A stretch of DNA of 64,000 nucleotides from DASUXA01 sp036378155 (GCA_036378155.1 DASUXA010000109.1:1-64000); one strand, 5' to 3'; shown: positions 1-8,739, numbered from the stretch's first letter. Numbers and translations are program-made. Notes: a model not told the origin generated them from the sequence alone.

Positions 1-83
1 CCCCCCCCCCCCCCCACCACTGCCGCCGCAGTGACCAATCGTCCGGTACCGGTGCGCAGGCGTCCGGGTCTGCGCGCCTCCGC

Positions 84-99
84 GCCGGGCGAGCCCGGC
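84..99. terminator. Short GC hairpin downstream of the epimerase gene
   Basis: The sequence GCCGGG-CGAG-CCCGGC forms a 6-bp stem with a 4-nt loop, 9 nt past the stop codon of the minus-strand epimerase gene. No T-tract follows, so it is a weak candidate terminator. Bases 1-83 hold nothing else I can support apart from a run of 15 C at the very start. Confidence 0.4.
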
Positions 100-107
100 T
101 CGGCACG

Positions 108-1088
108 TCAGTGCTGGGCGAGCAGCAGTTCGCCGAGCCCCTCGGCACGGCTGAGGTGTCCGGTGTAGCCGAGTTCGCGGCGCGCCTTGCCGTCGTCGAT
201 CGTGCAGGACCGGCTGAGCAGTTCCACAGTGGCGGCGGTGACCGGCGGCTCACCGTGCCGCCCGAGCAGCCGCCACACCCCTTCGGCCGCGGTCGCGGCA
301 GCCGTCGCCGCCCTATGCGACATGCTGCGTCGCGGCGGGTCGACACCCTGGGTCGCCATCAGCTCCGTCCAGAACGCGCGGAACTCGACCGGCTCGCCGT
401 CGGTCAGGAAGTACACCTCGCCGGCGCGTCCCCGGGCAGCCGCCGCGAGGATCCCCTCCACCACGTTCGCCACATGGCAGGTCGAGGTCAGCTGCTGCCC
501 GCCGTCGATCCAGGCGAACCGTCCAGTCTGTACCGCCTTCACGATCGCCGGCAGCAGCGACGTGTCGCCCCTGCCCCAGACCATCCGCGGTCGTACCACC
601 ACCGTCCGCAGACCGCCGGACGCCGCGTCGCGCACCCGGATCTCGGCGTCGCGTTTGGTGCGCGCGTACAGCCCGATCGGGCGCGTCGTGTACGGCACGC
701 TCTCGTCGGCGCCCAGCAGCGGCTGACCGCGTTCCATCACGACCTGCTCGGTCGACACGTACACCAGCGCCGGTACCTCGGCTGACCGCACCGCGTCCAG
801 CAGGCGGGCGGTACCGACGACGTTGACCTCCTCGAACGCGGCGCGGTCGCCCGGCCCGCCGCGCAGCTTCGCCGCCGCGTGGACCACGAGGTCGGCGCCG
901 CGTACCGCGTCGCGCAGCGCGAGCGGGTCGCTCAAGTCACCCGGTACCGGTCGCGCACCGCGCTCGGCGACCGCTTCCATCGCCGCCTCGGTGCGCGCCA
1001 GCGCGGATACCCGGTCCCCGTGACCGCACAGCGTTTCGATCAGGCGACCGCCGACGAACCCCGAACCACCGGTCACGAAGACGTGCAC
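108..1088 (-). CDS. NAD(P)-dependent epimerase/dehydratase (extended SDR)
   Basis: A 326-residue extended short-chain dehydrogenase/reductase, near the usual family length. The N-terminus has the Rossmann motif TGGSGFVGG at residues 6-14. An active-site YxxxK is visible as YARTK near residue 141. The sequence resembles the 3-beta-hydroxysteroid dehydrogenase/nucleotide-sugar epimerase branch, but the substrate cannot be read from it. The start codon is GTG. It is transcribed in the same direction as the HAD gene upstream (about 60 nt gap), so the two may share a transcript. Family assignment is firm; substrate is unknown. Confidence 0.85.
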   Translation of the reverse strand: MHVFVTGGSGFVGGRLIETLCGHGDRVSALARTEAAMEAVAERGARPVPGDLSDPLALRDAVRGADLVVHAAAKLRGGPGDRAAFEEVNVVGTARLLDAVRSAEVPALVYVSTEQVVMERGQPLLGADESVPYTTRPIGLYARTKRDAEIRVRDAASGGLRTVVVRPRMVWGRGDTSLLPAIVKAVQTGRFAWIDGGQQLTSTCHVANVVEGILAAAARGRAGEVYFLTDGEPVEFRAFWTELMATQGVDPPRRSMSHRAATAAATAAEGVWRLLGRHGEPPVTAATVELLSRSCTIDDGKARRELGYTGHLSRAEGLGELLLAQH

Positions 1089-1147
1089 AACCTCGACGGT
1101 AACGGTCGGCGGGGCACCCGCTGAGCGGAATCACGGTGCCTCGCCGG

Positions 1148-1843
1148 TCAGCGGCTGGGCGCGGCGGCACGGTGGAGCCGCTCGGTCAACGCGCCGTCCA
1201 GGTCCGCCAGGATCGCGCCCGGATCGTCGTACACCGCCACCGCCCCCGCGTCGGTCAACTCCGCGGCGCTGGTACCGCCGCAGCTCACCGCCACACACGG
1301 GACACCCGCCCGCGCCGCCGCCTCGACGTCCCACACCGCGTCGCCGACGAACGCCGCGCTCCGCGGGTCCAGCCCCGCCTTGTCCAGCGCGACCTGGAGG
1401 ATGTCCGGCGCCGGTTTGCTCGCCCCGGCGTCGTCCTTCGTCGTCGCCACCGCGATCACGTCGTCGGCGTCCAGGGCGCGACGCAGCGCGCCGAGTTCCC
1501 GGTCCGACGCGGACGAGGCGAGAACGACCCGCCACCCCCGCGCGGCGCACGCACGCAGCAGGTCCGCCGCGCCCGGCAGCGGACGCAGGCGGCCCCAGTA
1601 CGCCGCGTACAACGTCAGGTGCGCGGCACTGAGCGCGTCGTCGCCCGACTGGTCGCGATCGCGACCCAGCAGATGATCCAGCAGCCGGTCCGAGCCCATC
1701 CCGACCGCCCGGTGGATGCGCGCCATGGGCACGTCGTACCCGGACTGCCGCAGCGCCTCCCACCAGCACACCGCATGAAGGTACGTGGTGTCGACCAGGG
1801 TGCCGTCGACGTCGAACAGGACTCCGAACTCGTCAGGACGCAT
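1148..1843 (-). CDS. HAD-superfamily hydrolase (phosphoglycolate-phosphatase-like)
   Basis: A 231-residue HAD hydrolase. Motif I is DVDGTLVDT at the N-terminus, motif II is the Ser of LASSASD, motif III is the Lys of ASKPAPD and motif IV is GDAVWDVEAA. A helical cap sits between motifs I and II, as in the phosphoglycolate phosphatase/beta-phosphoglucomutase branch. I chose the ATG at 1843 because motif I then begins at about residue 9 and an AGGA lies just upstream; the frame stays open to 1894. The natural substrate is not deducible. The epimerase follows on the same strand. Confidence 0.85.
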   Translation of the reverse strand: MRPDEFGVLFDVDGTLVDTTYLHAVCWWEALRQSGYDVPMARIHRAVGMGSDRLLDHLLGRDRDQSGDDALSAAHLTLYAAYWGRLRPLPGAADLLRACAARGWRVVLASSASDRELGALRRALDADDVIAVATTKDDAGASKPAPDILQVALDKAGLDPRSAAFVGDAVWDVEAAARAGVPCVAVSCGGTSAAELTDAGAVAVYDDPGAILADLDGALTERLHRAAAPSR

Positions 1844-2012
1844 GGGTCCTGAGGTACCCGCCGCCCCGCGTGGCACACCCAGCCCGACGTCCACGCGTCG
1901 AACGCCGCGCCGGGGCGTTCAACGCCCGGTACGGTGCGCCCCGCCGTTTCGACGCCTGCCGCGCCCGGCATGGACGTAGGGTGTGCAGACCGGTGGAACA
2001 CCCGGAGGTGCG

Positions 2013-3386
2013 GTGGCCGAAGAGGTTGACGTCGTCGTCATCGGGATGGGCGTCGGCGGTGAGGAGGTCGCCGGGCGACTCGCCCAGGCCGGGCTGTCCG
2101 TCGTCGGCATCGAGTCGCGCCTGGTCGGCGGGGAATGCCCCTACTACGCCTGCGTACCGACGAAGATGATGGTCCGGGCGGCGAACCTGCTCGCCGAAGC
2201 CCGGCGGGTGCCCGGCATGGCGGGGCAGGTCGACGTCGAGCCGGACTGGTCGCCGGTCGCCGCGCGCATCCGGGACGAAGCCACCGACGACTGGGACGAC
2301 ACGGTCGCGGTGCGCCGCTTCGAGGACCAGGGCGGGACCTTCGTGCGGGGTCGGGGTCGGCTGCTCGGACCCGGTCGGGTCGAGGTCGACGGCGGGCCCG
2401 CCGACGGCACGGTGTACGAGGCGCGACGGGCGGTCGTGGTGGCGACCGGCACGGAACCGGTCGTACCGCCGATCGACGGGCTGCGCGACACGTCGTACTG
2501 GACCAACCGGGACGCGGTCCAGGCCGAGGAGGTGCCGGAACGGCTGCTGGTCCTCGGCGGCGGGGCGATCGGGCTGGAGTTGGCGCAGGTTTTCGCACGG
2601 TTCGGCAGCCGGGTCACGGTCGTCGAGGCGGCGGACCGGCTGCTCGCCGTGGAGGAGCCGGAATCGTCGGCGCTCGCCGCCACGGCGTTGGCTCGCGACG
2701 GCGTGACCGCCCACCTGGGTACCAGCGCCGAGCGGGTCCAGCAGCGCGGCGACCACTTCCTGGTCGCGCTGGACGACGGCGGTCAGGTGATCGGCGACCG
2801 GTTGCTGGTGGCGACCGGTCGCCGGGCGATGCTGTCCGGGCTCGGGCTGGACAGCGTCGGACTCGACCCGCACCAGCGCTGGCTGCGTACCGACGACCGG
2901 ATGCGCGCCGGTGAGAAGCTCTGGGCGGTCGGCGACCTGACCGGCAACGGGGCGTACACGCACGTCGCGTTCTACCAGGCGGACATCGCGGTCCGCGACA
3001 TCCTCGGCAAGGGTGGACCGTCGGCGGACTACCGGGCGCTGCCCAGGGTCACGTTCACCGACCCGGAGATCGGCGCCGTCGGTCTGACCGAGGCGCAGGC
3101 GCGCGAGCGCGGTCTGTCGGTACGGGTGGCGACCTATCCGCTGCCGCGCTCCGCGCGCGGCTGGATCCACAAGGCCGGCAACGACGGGTTCGTCAAACTC
3201 GTCGCGGACGCCGACCGCGGGGTACTGGTGGGCGCGACGACCGCCGGACCCAGCGGCGGGGAGATGCTCGCCGGGGTGTCCGTGGCGGTGCACGCCGAGG
3301 TGCCGCTCGACCGCCTGGGCACGATGATCTACGCGTACCCGACGTTCTACCGCGCGATCGGCGACGCGATCCGCGAGCTGGGCTGA
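2013..3386 (+). CDS. Pyridine nucleotide-disulfide oxidoreductase (dihydrolipoamide dehydrogenase/mercuric reductase-like)
   Basis: A 457-residue two-dinucleotide-binding flavoprotein. The FAD-binding GMGVGGEEVA is at the N-terminus, followed by a redox-active CX4C (GGECPYYACVPTK), a central NAD(P) motif GGGAIGLE and the second FAD motif AVGDL. The C-terminal dimerisation domain lacks the His-x4-Glu pair of lipoamide dehydrogenases: the equivalent segment reads AYPTFYRAIGD. The redox partner is therefore unlikely to be lipoamide. I chose GTG 2013 because GGAGG sits 4 nt upstream; the frame is open from 1983. It is convergent with the Gfo/Idh/MocA gene, with only 10 nt between them. Confidence 0.8.
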   Translation: MAEEVDVVVIGMGVGGEEVAGRLAQAGLSVVGIESRLVGGECPYYACVPTKMMVRAANLLAEARRVPGMAGQVDVEPDWSPVAARIRDEATDDWDDTVAVRRFEDQGGTFVRGRGRLLGPGRVEVDGGPADGTVYEARRAVVVATGTEPVVPPIDGLRDTSYWTNRDAVQAEEVPERLLVLGGGAIGLELAQVFARFGSRVTVVEAADRLLAVEEPESSALAATALARDGVTAHLGTSAERVQQRGDHFLVALDDGGQVIGDRLLVATGRRAMLSGLGLDSVGLDPHQRWLRTDDRMRAGEKLWAVGDLTGNGAYTHVAFYQADIAVRDILGKGGPSADYRALPRVTFTDPEIGAVGLTEAQARERGLSVRVATYPLPRSARGWIHKAGNDGFVKLVADADRGVLVGATTAGPSGGEMLAGVSVAVHAEVPLDRLGTMIYAYPTFYRAIGDAIRELG

Positions 3387-3396
3387 GACCCGCAGG

Positions 3397-4314
3397 TCAG
3401 CGCCGCTCGGGTGGTACCGCGACCGCCCGCCCGGTCCGTCGCGCCTGTTCGGCGGCTTCGAGGACGCCCACCACGGCACGACCGAAGTGGACGTCGCGCG
3501 GGTCCTCGACCCGCCCGTCGGCGACCGCCGCGATCAGGTCGGAGATCGCGGTACCGAATGCCTCGACGGGTCTGCCCTCGCCCGGCGGTACCGTCACGAA
3601 CCCGGCCGGACCGTGGAAGACAACCTCGTTGGCGGTACTGGCGGCAGGCGCGTCGACGGTCAGCGACGCGGTGCTGACCGCGCCGCCGTCGTGACACAGC
3701 AGCAGGTGCGTGGTGGACCGGGGTCCGTCGACGGCGCGGACCTCGACGACCGGTCCGAGTACCGGCAGCAGCAGGGCGAGCGCGTGCGGTCCGACGTCCC
3801 ACAGTCCGCCCCACTCGCGCCGCCAGGTCGACCCGGCGTACGGCCCGCCCGACTCGAAGATGGAACCGAAGTGGGTGACGCGGGCGCCGTGCCAGTCGCC
3901 GGCGCGTACCGCGTCGGCGAGGAACGCCGCCACGTTCGGCTGGAACCGGGCGGTGAAGAAAACCAGTGACGCCAGGTCGCGACGGCGTACCGCGTCGACC
4001 ACGGCGTGGGCGCGCGCCCAGCTCAACGCGAGCGGCTTGTCGAGCAGCAGGTGCCTGCCGGCTTCGGCGGCCCGTACCGCGAGCTCCGCTTGGACGTCCG
4101 GGGGCAGCGCGACGGCGACCGCGTCGACGTCGCGCAGCAACGCGTCGACCTCGGGGTACGCCCGCACCCCGTACCGGGTCGCGACGGCGTGCGCCTTGGC
4201 GGGGTCGCGACCCCACACGCCGACGAACTCCGCGTCCTGATGCGCCGCGAGTGCGGCGCCCTGCGTCGCGACCGCCCAATGTCCGGTACCCAGCAGCCCG
4301 AACCGCAGCCCCAT
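3397..4314 (-). CDS. Gfo/Idh/MocA family oxidoreductase
   Basis: A 305-residue NAD(P)-dependent oxidoreductase. The N-terminal Rossmann motif is GLLGTGHW, and the family's EKP motif appears as LLLDKPLAL near residue 98. The C-terminal half matches the alpha/beta substrate-binding domain. The ATG at 4314 is preceded by GGGAGGA at good spacing and places the dinucleotide motif at residue 5, so the in-frame extension to 4410 is discarded. These enzymes usually oxidise sugars or inositols, but the substrate here is unknown. It is divergent from the DJ-1/PfpI gene, sharing a 116-nt promoter region. Confidence 0.85.
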   Translation of the reverse strand: MGLRFGLLGTGHWAVATQGAALAAHQDAEFVGVWGRDPAKAHAVATRYGVRAYPEVDALLRDVDAVAVALPPDVQAELAVRAAEAGRHLLLDKPLALSWARAHAVVDAVRRRDLASLVFFTARFQPNVAAFLADAVRAGDWHGARVTHFGSIFESGGPYAGSTWRREWGGLWDVGPHALALLLPVLGPVVEVRAVDGPRSTTHLLLCHDGGAVSTASLTVDAPAASTANEVVFHGPAGFVTVPPGEGRPVEAFGTAISDLIAAVADGRVEDPRDVHFGRAVVGVLEAAEQARRTGRAVAVPPERR

Positions 4315-4430
4315 CCGTCCTCCCCTCAGCCGGTGTGAGCCAGTCTGCCGTACCACCCGCAACCGCCGGGTTTGCGGTCCCGGCCCTGGGTACAGCGACG
4401 GTGAGCGCACCCGAACGGAAGGGGAGGATC

Positions 4431-4982
4431 ATGGCGATCCACGGGCAGTCGGTTGCTTTCCTGGTGTCCAAGGAGGGCATCGAGCAGGCCGAGTTGACCG
4501 AGCCGTGGAAGGCGGTCGAGCAGGCGGGCGGGACGCCCCGGCTGATTTGCGAGGAGTCCGGCTCGGTCCAGGCGTTCCACCACCTGACCCCGGCCGACAC
4601 GTTCACCGTCGACCAGACCGCCGGTGACGCCCAGCCCGACCAGTTCAGTGCCGTGGTGATACCGGGCGGGGTCGCGAACGGCGACCGGCTGCGGATGCAA
4701 CCGAGGTCGAAGGAGTTCCTGCGCCGATTCCTGGGTACCGGTCGACCGCTGGCGGTCATCTGCCACGGCGGCTGGATCCTGATCGAGGTGGACGCGGTAC
4801 GGGGTCGCCGGATGACGTCGTGGCCGAGCCTCGCGACGGATTACCGCAATGCCGGCGCGAACTGGGTCGACGAGCAGGTCGTGGTGGACACGAACGGGTC
4901 GTTCCCACTGATCACCAGCCGCAAGCCGGACGACCTGCCGGCGTTCTGCAAGGAACTCGTGTCGCAGATCGAACAGCTGTGA
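4431..4982 (+). CDS. DJ-1/PfpI family protein (type 1 glutamine amidotransferase-like)
   Basis: A 183-residue DJ-1/PfpI protein. The nucleophile-elbow cysteine lies in AVICHGGWIL and the conserved acidic residue in SKEGIEQAE near the N-terminus. The pattern DFSAVVIPGG-like (here DQFSAVVIPGG) is characteristic of the PfpI/YhbO branch, which is linked to stress tolerance and proposed deglycase or glyoxalase activity. The ATG follows a strong GGGGAGGA. A long perfect palindrome downstream should end transcription before the lanthipeptide locus. Confidence 0.85.
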   Translation: MAIHGQSVAFLVSKEGIEQAELTEPWKAVEQAGGTPRLICEESGSVQAFHHLTPADTFTVDQTAGDAQPDQFSAVVIPGGVANGDRLRMQPRSKEFLRRFLGTGRPLAVICHGGWILIEVDAVRGRRMTSWPSLATDYRNAGANWVDEQVVVDTNGSFPLITSRKPDDLPAFCKELVSQIEQL

Positions 4983-4990
4983 CGTCGTGA

Positions 4991-5022
4991 CGGGCGCGGC
5001 CCGGCGCGCCGGGCCGCGCCCG
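4991..5022. terminator. Perfect 32-bp palindrome, bidirectional terminator
   Basis: Two perfect 16-nt arms (first arm CGGGCGCGGCCCGGCG) meet without a spacer, so a hairpin of about 14 bp with a 4-nt loop is expected. It lies 8 nt past the DJ-1/PfpI stop and 46 nt past the end of the convergent lanthipeptide precursor gene, which is where a shared terminator should be. No T-tract follows, as is common in actinobacteria. Confidence 0.75.
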
Positions 5023-5068
5023 TGATCCCCGCCGACCGGCAGAAGGTCGCCGGCGGGCGGGACGAAAC

Positions 5069-5203
5069 TCAGTTCCCTTGCTTGGTGAAATCGGTCCAGC
5101 TGCACGTCTCGTAGATCGCGCAGCTGATCGTGCACGGCAGCGTCTCGTACTCCGGCGCGGTCTCCGTGAGCAGCTGCAACGCGTCGACGTCACACTCCAT
5201 CAT
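5069..5203 (-). CDS. Class IV lanthipeptide precursor peptide (LanA)
   Basis: A 44-residue peptide encoded 37 nt downstream of the lanthionine synthetase gene on the same strand. The ATG at 5203 follows an excellent GGAGGTGA, which rules out the longer open frame reaching 5329. The acidic N-terminal part contains ALQLLTETAPEYE, resembling the amphipathic Leu-rich leader segment of class III/IV precursors. The C-terminal part has CTISCAIYETCSWTDF with Cys at residues 24, 28 and 34 and Ser/Thr at 21, 25, 27, 33, 35, 37 and 40. The likely core is residues 24-44 or slightly longer. No characterised peptide with this core comes to mind. It shares a transcript with lanL. Confidence 0.8.
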   Translation of the reverse strand: MMECDVDALQLLTETAPEYETLPCTISCAIYETCSWTDFTKQGN

Positions 5204-5240
5204 GTTCACCTCCATTCGTGGCATAGCAGTGGCGACAAGT

Positions 5241-8012
5241 TCACCGGGCCCGCTCGGGTCGGGTGAACGCTTCGGGCAGCCACATCCGCGGACCCCCGTC
5301 GCGTAGACGCAGCAGGAACGCCACGACACCGGAGAGCCCGCTGTTGAAGTCGGCCGTCACCTGGAACCGGCTGTCGTCTGGCGGCACCATTCGGCCGTCG
5401 CGCAGGGCGTGCGGAAGGTAGATGTGGACAGCCAGGTCGCCGGCCCAGTCCCGGTACCGCCCGTCCCCCGACGCCTCGGCGAGATCGAGCAGGAACTCCC
5501 CGTCGCCGGCGAGTCCGTGGCACTGGCACGGGCCGGCGTGGCAGCGGGACCGGTGTACCGCGACGGCGGCCTGCTGGGCGAGGTCGAGAAAGCGCTGCTC
5601 GCCGGTGGTCCGCCAGACCTGGACGAGGAAGGTACCGACTCCGGACGACCCGCTGCACCAGTTGGTCTTCCACGCCGTTTCGGTGTCGCCGCCAGCCCAG
5701 TACGCCGCGCCGTCGTTCTGCTGAGCGACCGCGACGAGCGTGTCGGCGGCGCGTGCCGCGAGGGCGAGGTACTCGTCTTCGCCGGTCACCCGACCGGCGG
5801 CGAGGAGGAACGCGGCACAGCCCGCCACGCCGTGGGCGAAGCCGTAGTGCGAGGTGCCGGCCAACCGCGAGGCGAAGGCGCGCGGGATCGGCCAACGTAC
5901 GCCGTCGTCGCGGTGCTCCACCGCCCGCGCCACGGCGTCCGCCGCCTCGCGGGCCCGGTGCAGGTACCCCTCGTCGCCGGTCGCCTCCCAGAACCTGAGC
6001 TGCGTCATGCCGGCGCCTGCCGCGCCGTGGCAGATGTCGGGGTTCGGCCAGCGCACCGGGACGGCCCGCGCGATGCCCTCGGCGAAGCGGACGAGGTGCT
6101 CGTCGCCCAGCGCCCGCCCAGCGTCCAGCAGCGACCAGGCGGTACCGGAGCGGCCGAAGTAGAGCCCCGGCAGCAGTCGCGTTTCTCCGGTCGCCCGCCG
6201 CCGGATCCAGGTGGCGGCCGTCGCCACAGCGTCGTGGAGCGCGGGCTCGGGGCCGACCTGGTACGCCCGAGCGAGCAGTCCGAGCACACCGGCGGCGCCG
6301 TGCTGCACGTTGCACGCGTCGGTCGTGCCGCCGAACGTACCGGTCGGCCAGAGCCGGCCCGGGTTGTCCGGCCTCATGGTCGACAGTAGATGGTCGATCC
6401 CGTCGGTGATCATGCGCTTGAGGTCTGCCTCGTCCAGACCGGGCGGTGGGGCGGTGACGACGGTCCCGGTCAACGTCGCGGTGACCGCGGCGGCCAGCGC
6501 GGTACGCACCTCGGCGAGGCCCGGTCGCCGTCGCGGGTCCTCGTGCAGCAGGTCGGTGATGACGGCGGCGTAAGCCCGCGCGGCGGCATTGCCGATCGCC
6601 AGCCGTGCGAGCCAGTCCCCCACCCGCTCCCGGTCCGGGCGCGCCTGCGGCGCGTCTGCCGGCAACGCCGGGTCGGTGCCGCTGACCAGGTAGAACAAGG
6701 TGGCTCCGAGGCCGTACAGATCGGCGGCCTGATCCGGCGCCGCCGCCAGCGCGGCAGCGGCGCGCTGCTCGGGCGCCCCGTACCCGGGTGTCAGCGCCCG
6801 CGTCACCAGATCACCCGGCCGGGCGAGCATCTCGAGATCGATGAGCCATACGTGGAGGTCGTCGTCGACCATCACGTTGTTCGGGTTGAAGTCGCGCAGC
6901 ACGAAGCCCTTGTCGTGGACGATCTCCATGAGGTCGACCAGCCCCTCGGCGATCGTCGTGACGTCGCGCAGGGCCGGACCCCAGTTCGCGTCGTCGGTGA
7001 CGACGACGTTCGTCACGACCCACTGGCGCAGCGTGACTCCGGGTACCTGCTCCTGGACCAGGAAGAGCTCTCCCTGCTGCTCGAACAGTCCGACGACGCG
7101 CGGGGTACGACCGGTGGCGCCGAACGCCTCGAGCATCGCCGCCTCGTGCCGTCGCAGGTCCCGCACGTCGCGGCCGTCGAGGTCGCCTCCCGCGTGGCGG
7201 CGCGCCTGCTTGACGATCACGGTGGCACCGGTCCGCTGGTCGGTCGCCCGGTACACGCCGCCGGTGTAGGAGTGGCGGATCACCTCGTTCACCAGGTAGC
7301 GCCCGTCCAGTAGTACCGGTCTGGCGGTCGCTGTCGCCGATCCCGTGGGAGAGGTCTTAGCAGGCGGGGCGGCGACGGGGTCGACGAACGGGTCGGGTGG
7401 CGCCCACGGCGGCGGCGCGAACCACGCTTTGCGCGAATCGTGTACGAGGCTGTTGTCCGGCGCGACCAGCATCGCCTCGTAACCGCCGTCGTTGTTGACC
7501 GTGGGTACGCCCGAGAACGCGCCGAATCGGTAGTGGACCAGGCTGCCGGGGCGGTACCGGCGGTCCGACAGGATGCCGGGTCCGGGTAGCCCCTCCGTCG
7601 CCCGGTGCAGTTCCTCGGCGAGCGCCCGCAACTCGTCGTCGCCGAGGTCGGGGTACACGGTGATGAACTTGCCGCCGCCGCTGCGGTCGACGTTACGGGA
7701 GACGATCTCCTGTACCTTGCCGATGGTCGCGGCGAACTTGAACGCGCAGCCGTGGCGTACCAGGATCTCGGTCGCGACGGCGAGGACCAGCGGCGCCGAC
7801 AACGGGGTCGCGGACAGGTGGAGCTTCCAGCCCTGTACACGCATGCGTCCCCGGACAGGACCGACCCGGCACCAGAAGTCCTCCCGGTCGACCCGCCAGT
7901 CGCCGGCGTCGAGGCGAGCCAGTACGCCGCGCACGCAGTCGACGAGCACGTTGTTGTCGCCCCGCTCGACGCACGGGTGCTGCGCCGGGTGACGGTCGAT
8001 CGCCTCGTTCAT
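5241..8012 (-). CDS. lanL: Class IV lanthionine synthetase (LanL)
   Basis: A 923-residue trifunctional enzyme that dehydrates Ser/Thr and forms thioether rings. The N-terminal phospho-Ser/Thr lyase domain spans about residues 20-210. A Ser/Thr kinase-like domain spans about 236-510 (Lys268 in VIVK, catalytic Asp374 in LRDFNPNN, metal-binding Asp392 in IDLE). The C-terminal LanC-like cyclase spans about 540-915. The zinc ligands are intact: Cys786 (NWCSGSSG) and Cys831-His832 (QCHGLAG), with the active-site His727 (GFAHGVAG). Their presence separates class IV from class III, whose cyclase lacks them. I chose ATG 8012 (GGAGG upstream), dropping a 43-residue open extension. Confidence 0.9.
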   Translation of the reverse strand: MNEAIDRHPAQHPCVERGDNNVLVDCVRGVLARLDAGDWRVDREDFWCRVGPVRGRMRVQGWKLHLSATPLSAPLVLAVATEILVRHGCAFKFAATIGKVQEIVSRNVDRSGGGKFITVYPDLGDDELRALAEELHRATEGLPGPGILSDRRYRPGSLVHYRFGAFSGVPTVNNDGGYEAMLVAPDNSLVHDSRKAWFAPPPWAPPDPFVDPVAAPPAKTSPTGSATATARPVLLDGRYLVNEVIRHSYTGGVYRATDQRTGATVIVKQARRHAGGDLDGRDVRDLRRHEAAMLEAFGATGRTPRVVGLFEQQGELFLVQEQVPGVTLRQWVVTNVVVTDDANWGPALRDVTTIAEGLVDLMEIVHDKGFVLRDFNPNNVMVDDDLHVWLIDLEMLARPGDLVTRALTPGYGAPEQRAAAALAAAPDQAADLYGLGATLFYLVSGTDPALPADAPQARPDRERVGDWLARLAIGNAAARAYAAVITDLLHEDPRRRPGLAEVRTALAAAVTATLTGTVVTAPPPGLDEADLKRMITDGIDHLLSTMRPDNPGRLWPTGTFGGTTDACNVQHGAAGVLGLLARAYQVGPEPALHDAVATAATWIRRRATGETRLLPGLYFGRSGTAWSLLDAGRALGDEHLVRFAEGIARAVPVRWPNPDICHGAAGAGMTQLRFWEATGDEGYLHRAREAADAVARAVEHRDDGVRWPIPRAFASRLAGTSHYGFAHGVAGCAAFLLAAGRVTGEDEYLALAARAADTLVAVAQQNDGAAYWAGGDTETAWKTNWCSGSSGVGTFLVQVWRTTGEQRFLDLAQQAAVAVHRSRCHAGPCQCHGLAGDGEFLLDLAEASGDGRYRDWAGDLAVHIYLPHALRDGRMVPPDDSRFQVTADFNSGLSGVVAFLLRLRDGGPRMWLPEAFTRPERAR

Positions 8013-8334
8013 CCCGCCAGCCCTCCATCCGGATCCCTCGTCGGCGTTTGTTCGCCACTCCGTCCTCGGCGTCGTTTCCGCAGGTCGAGCGGTCCGCGAG
8101 CGGACTGCCGCGGACAGACGCGGTTGGCACGGGGCGTTCATCCTTACCGGTCGATGTCACTCACGGCAAGGAAGGCGCGAACGGGGCGTGTCTGTCCGGC
8201 GTCCGACGTGTGCGACATGCGCGGCTAGGTGTGGGTAGCCGTGCGCCACGGCTGCGTGGGCGCGGGTCAGGAGTCAGGTGCGCTTGTCGGGGTGGATACC
8301 CGCGTTCGCCGACGCGGACCGCGGCTGACCGGCG
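8013..8334. other. Intergenic region upstream of lanL
   Basis: This 322-bp stretch lies between the lanL start and the end of the PLDc_N gene. No open frame in it looks like a protein. It should contain the lanL promoter; see the separate candidate at 8141-8169. Confidence 0.5.
8141..8169 (-). promoter_or_regulatory. Candidate lanL-lanA promoter
   Basis: On the minus strand, TTGCCG (8169-8164) is followed after 17 nt by TAAGGA(T) (8146-8140), close to the actinobacterial housekeeping -35/-10 pattern. It would give a 5' leader of roughly 120 nt before lanL. This is read by eye from the sequence only. Confidence 0.35.
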
Positions 8335-8739
8335 TCAGGCGACGCCGTCCTGCTCGCGCGCCTCACGTTCCTGCGCCGCTTCGCGCGCCTCCCGCGCCTC
8401 GCGTTCCTGCCGCGCGCGTCGGCGCTGTTCCTCGGCACGGGCGCGTACCTGGCGCAGAAACTCCTCGTCGTCGTCCGGGTTCTGGGCGACGTGGCGACCG
8501 GGACGGTCGTACTCGGGGAACTCGCGCGCCGTGCGCGAGCGCGACGGTCTGGTCCGCGACTCCCAGGGACGACCGGCGACCAGCCACAAAATCGAGCCGA
8601 CGTCCGGCAGCAGCAGCACGATGAGCAGCCACACGCCCTTCGGCAGGTTCCGCACCCGGTACTCGTCGACGACGATGACGTCGATCAGGCAGAACACCCA
8701 CAGCGCGAGCAGCAGCAAGCTGGCGTCGATGAACAGCAT
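8335..8739 (-). CDS. PLDc_N domain membrane protein
   Basis: A 134-residue protein with two N-terminal membrane segments (about residues 3-22 and 36-55) separated by VDEYRVRNLPKGVW. This matches the phospholipase D N-terminal transmembrane domain found alone in many actinobacterial proteins; there is no catalytic HKD motif. The C-terminal half is a highly charged Arg/Glu helix with repeated EREAREAREA units, probably a cytoplasmic coiled coil. The ATG is preceded by GAAGGGA. Its function is unknown. Confidence 0.75.
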   Translation of the reverse strand: MLFIDASLLLLALWVFCLIDVIVVDEYRVRNLPKGVWLLIVLLLPDVGSILWLVAGRPWESRTRPSRSRTAREFPEYDRPGRHVAQNPDDDEEFLRQVRARAEEQRRRARQEREAREAREAAQEREAREQDGVA

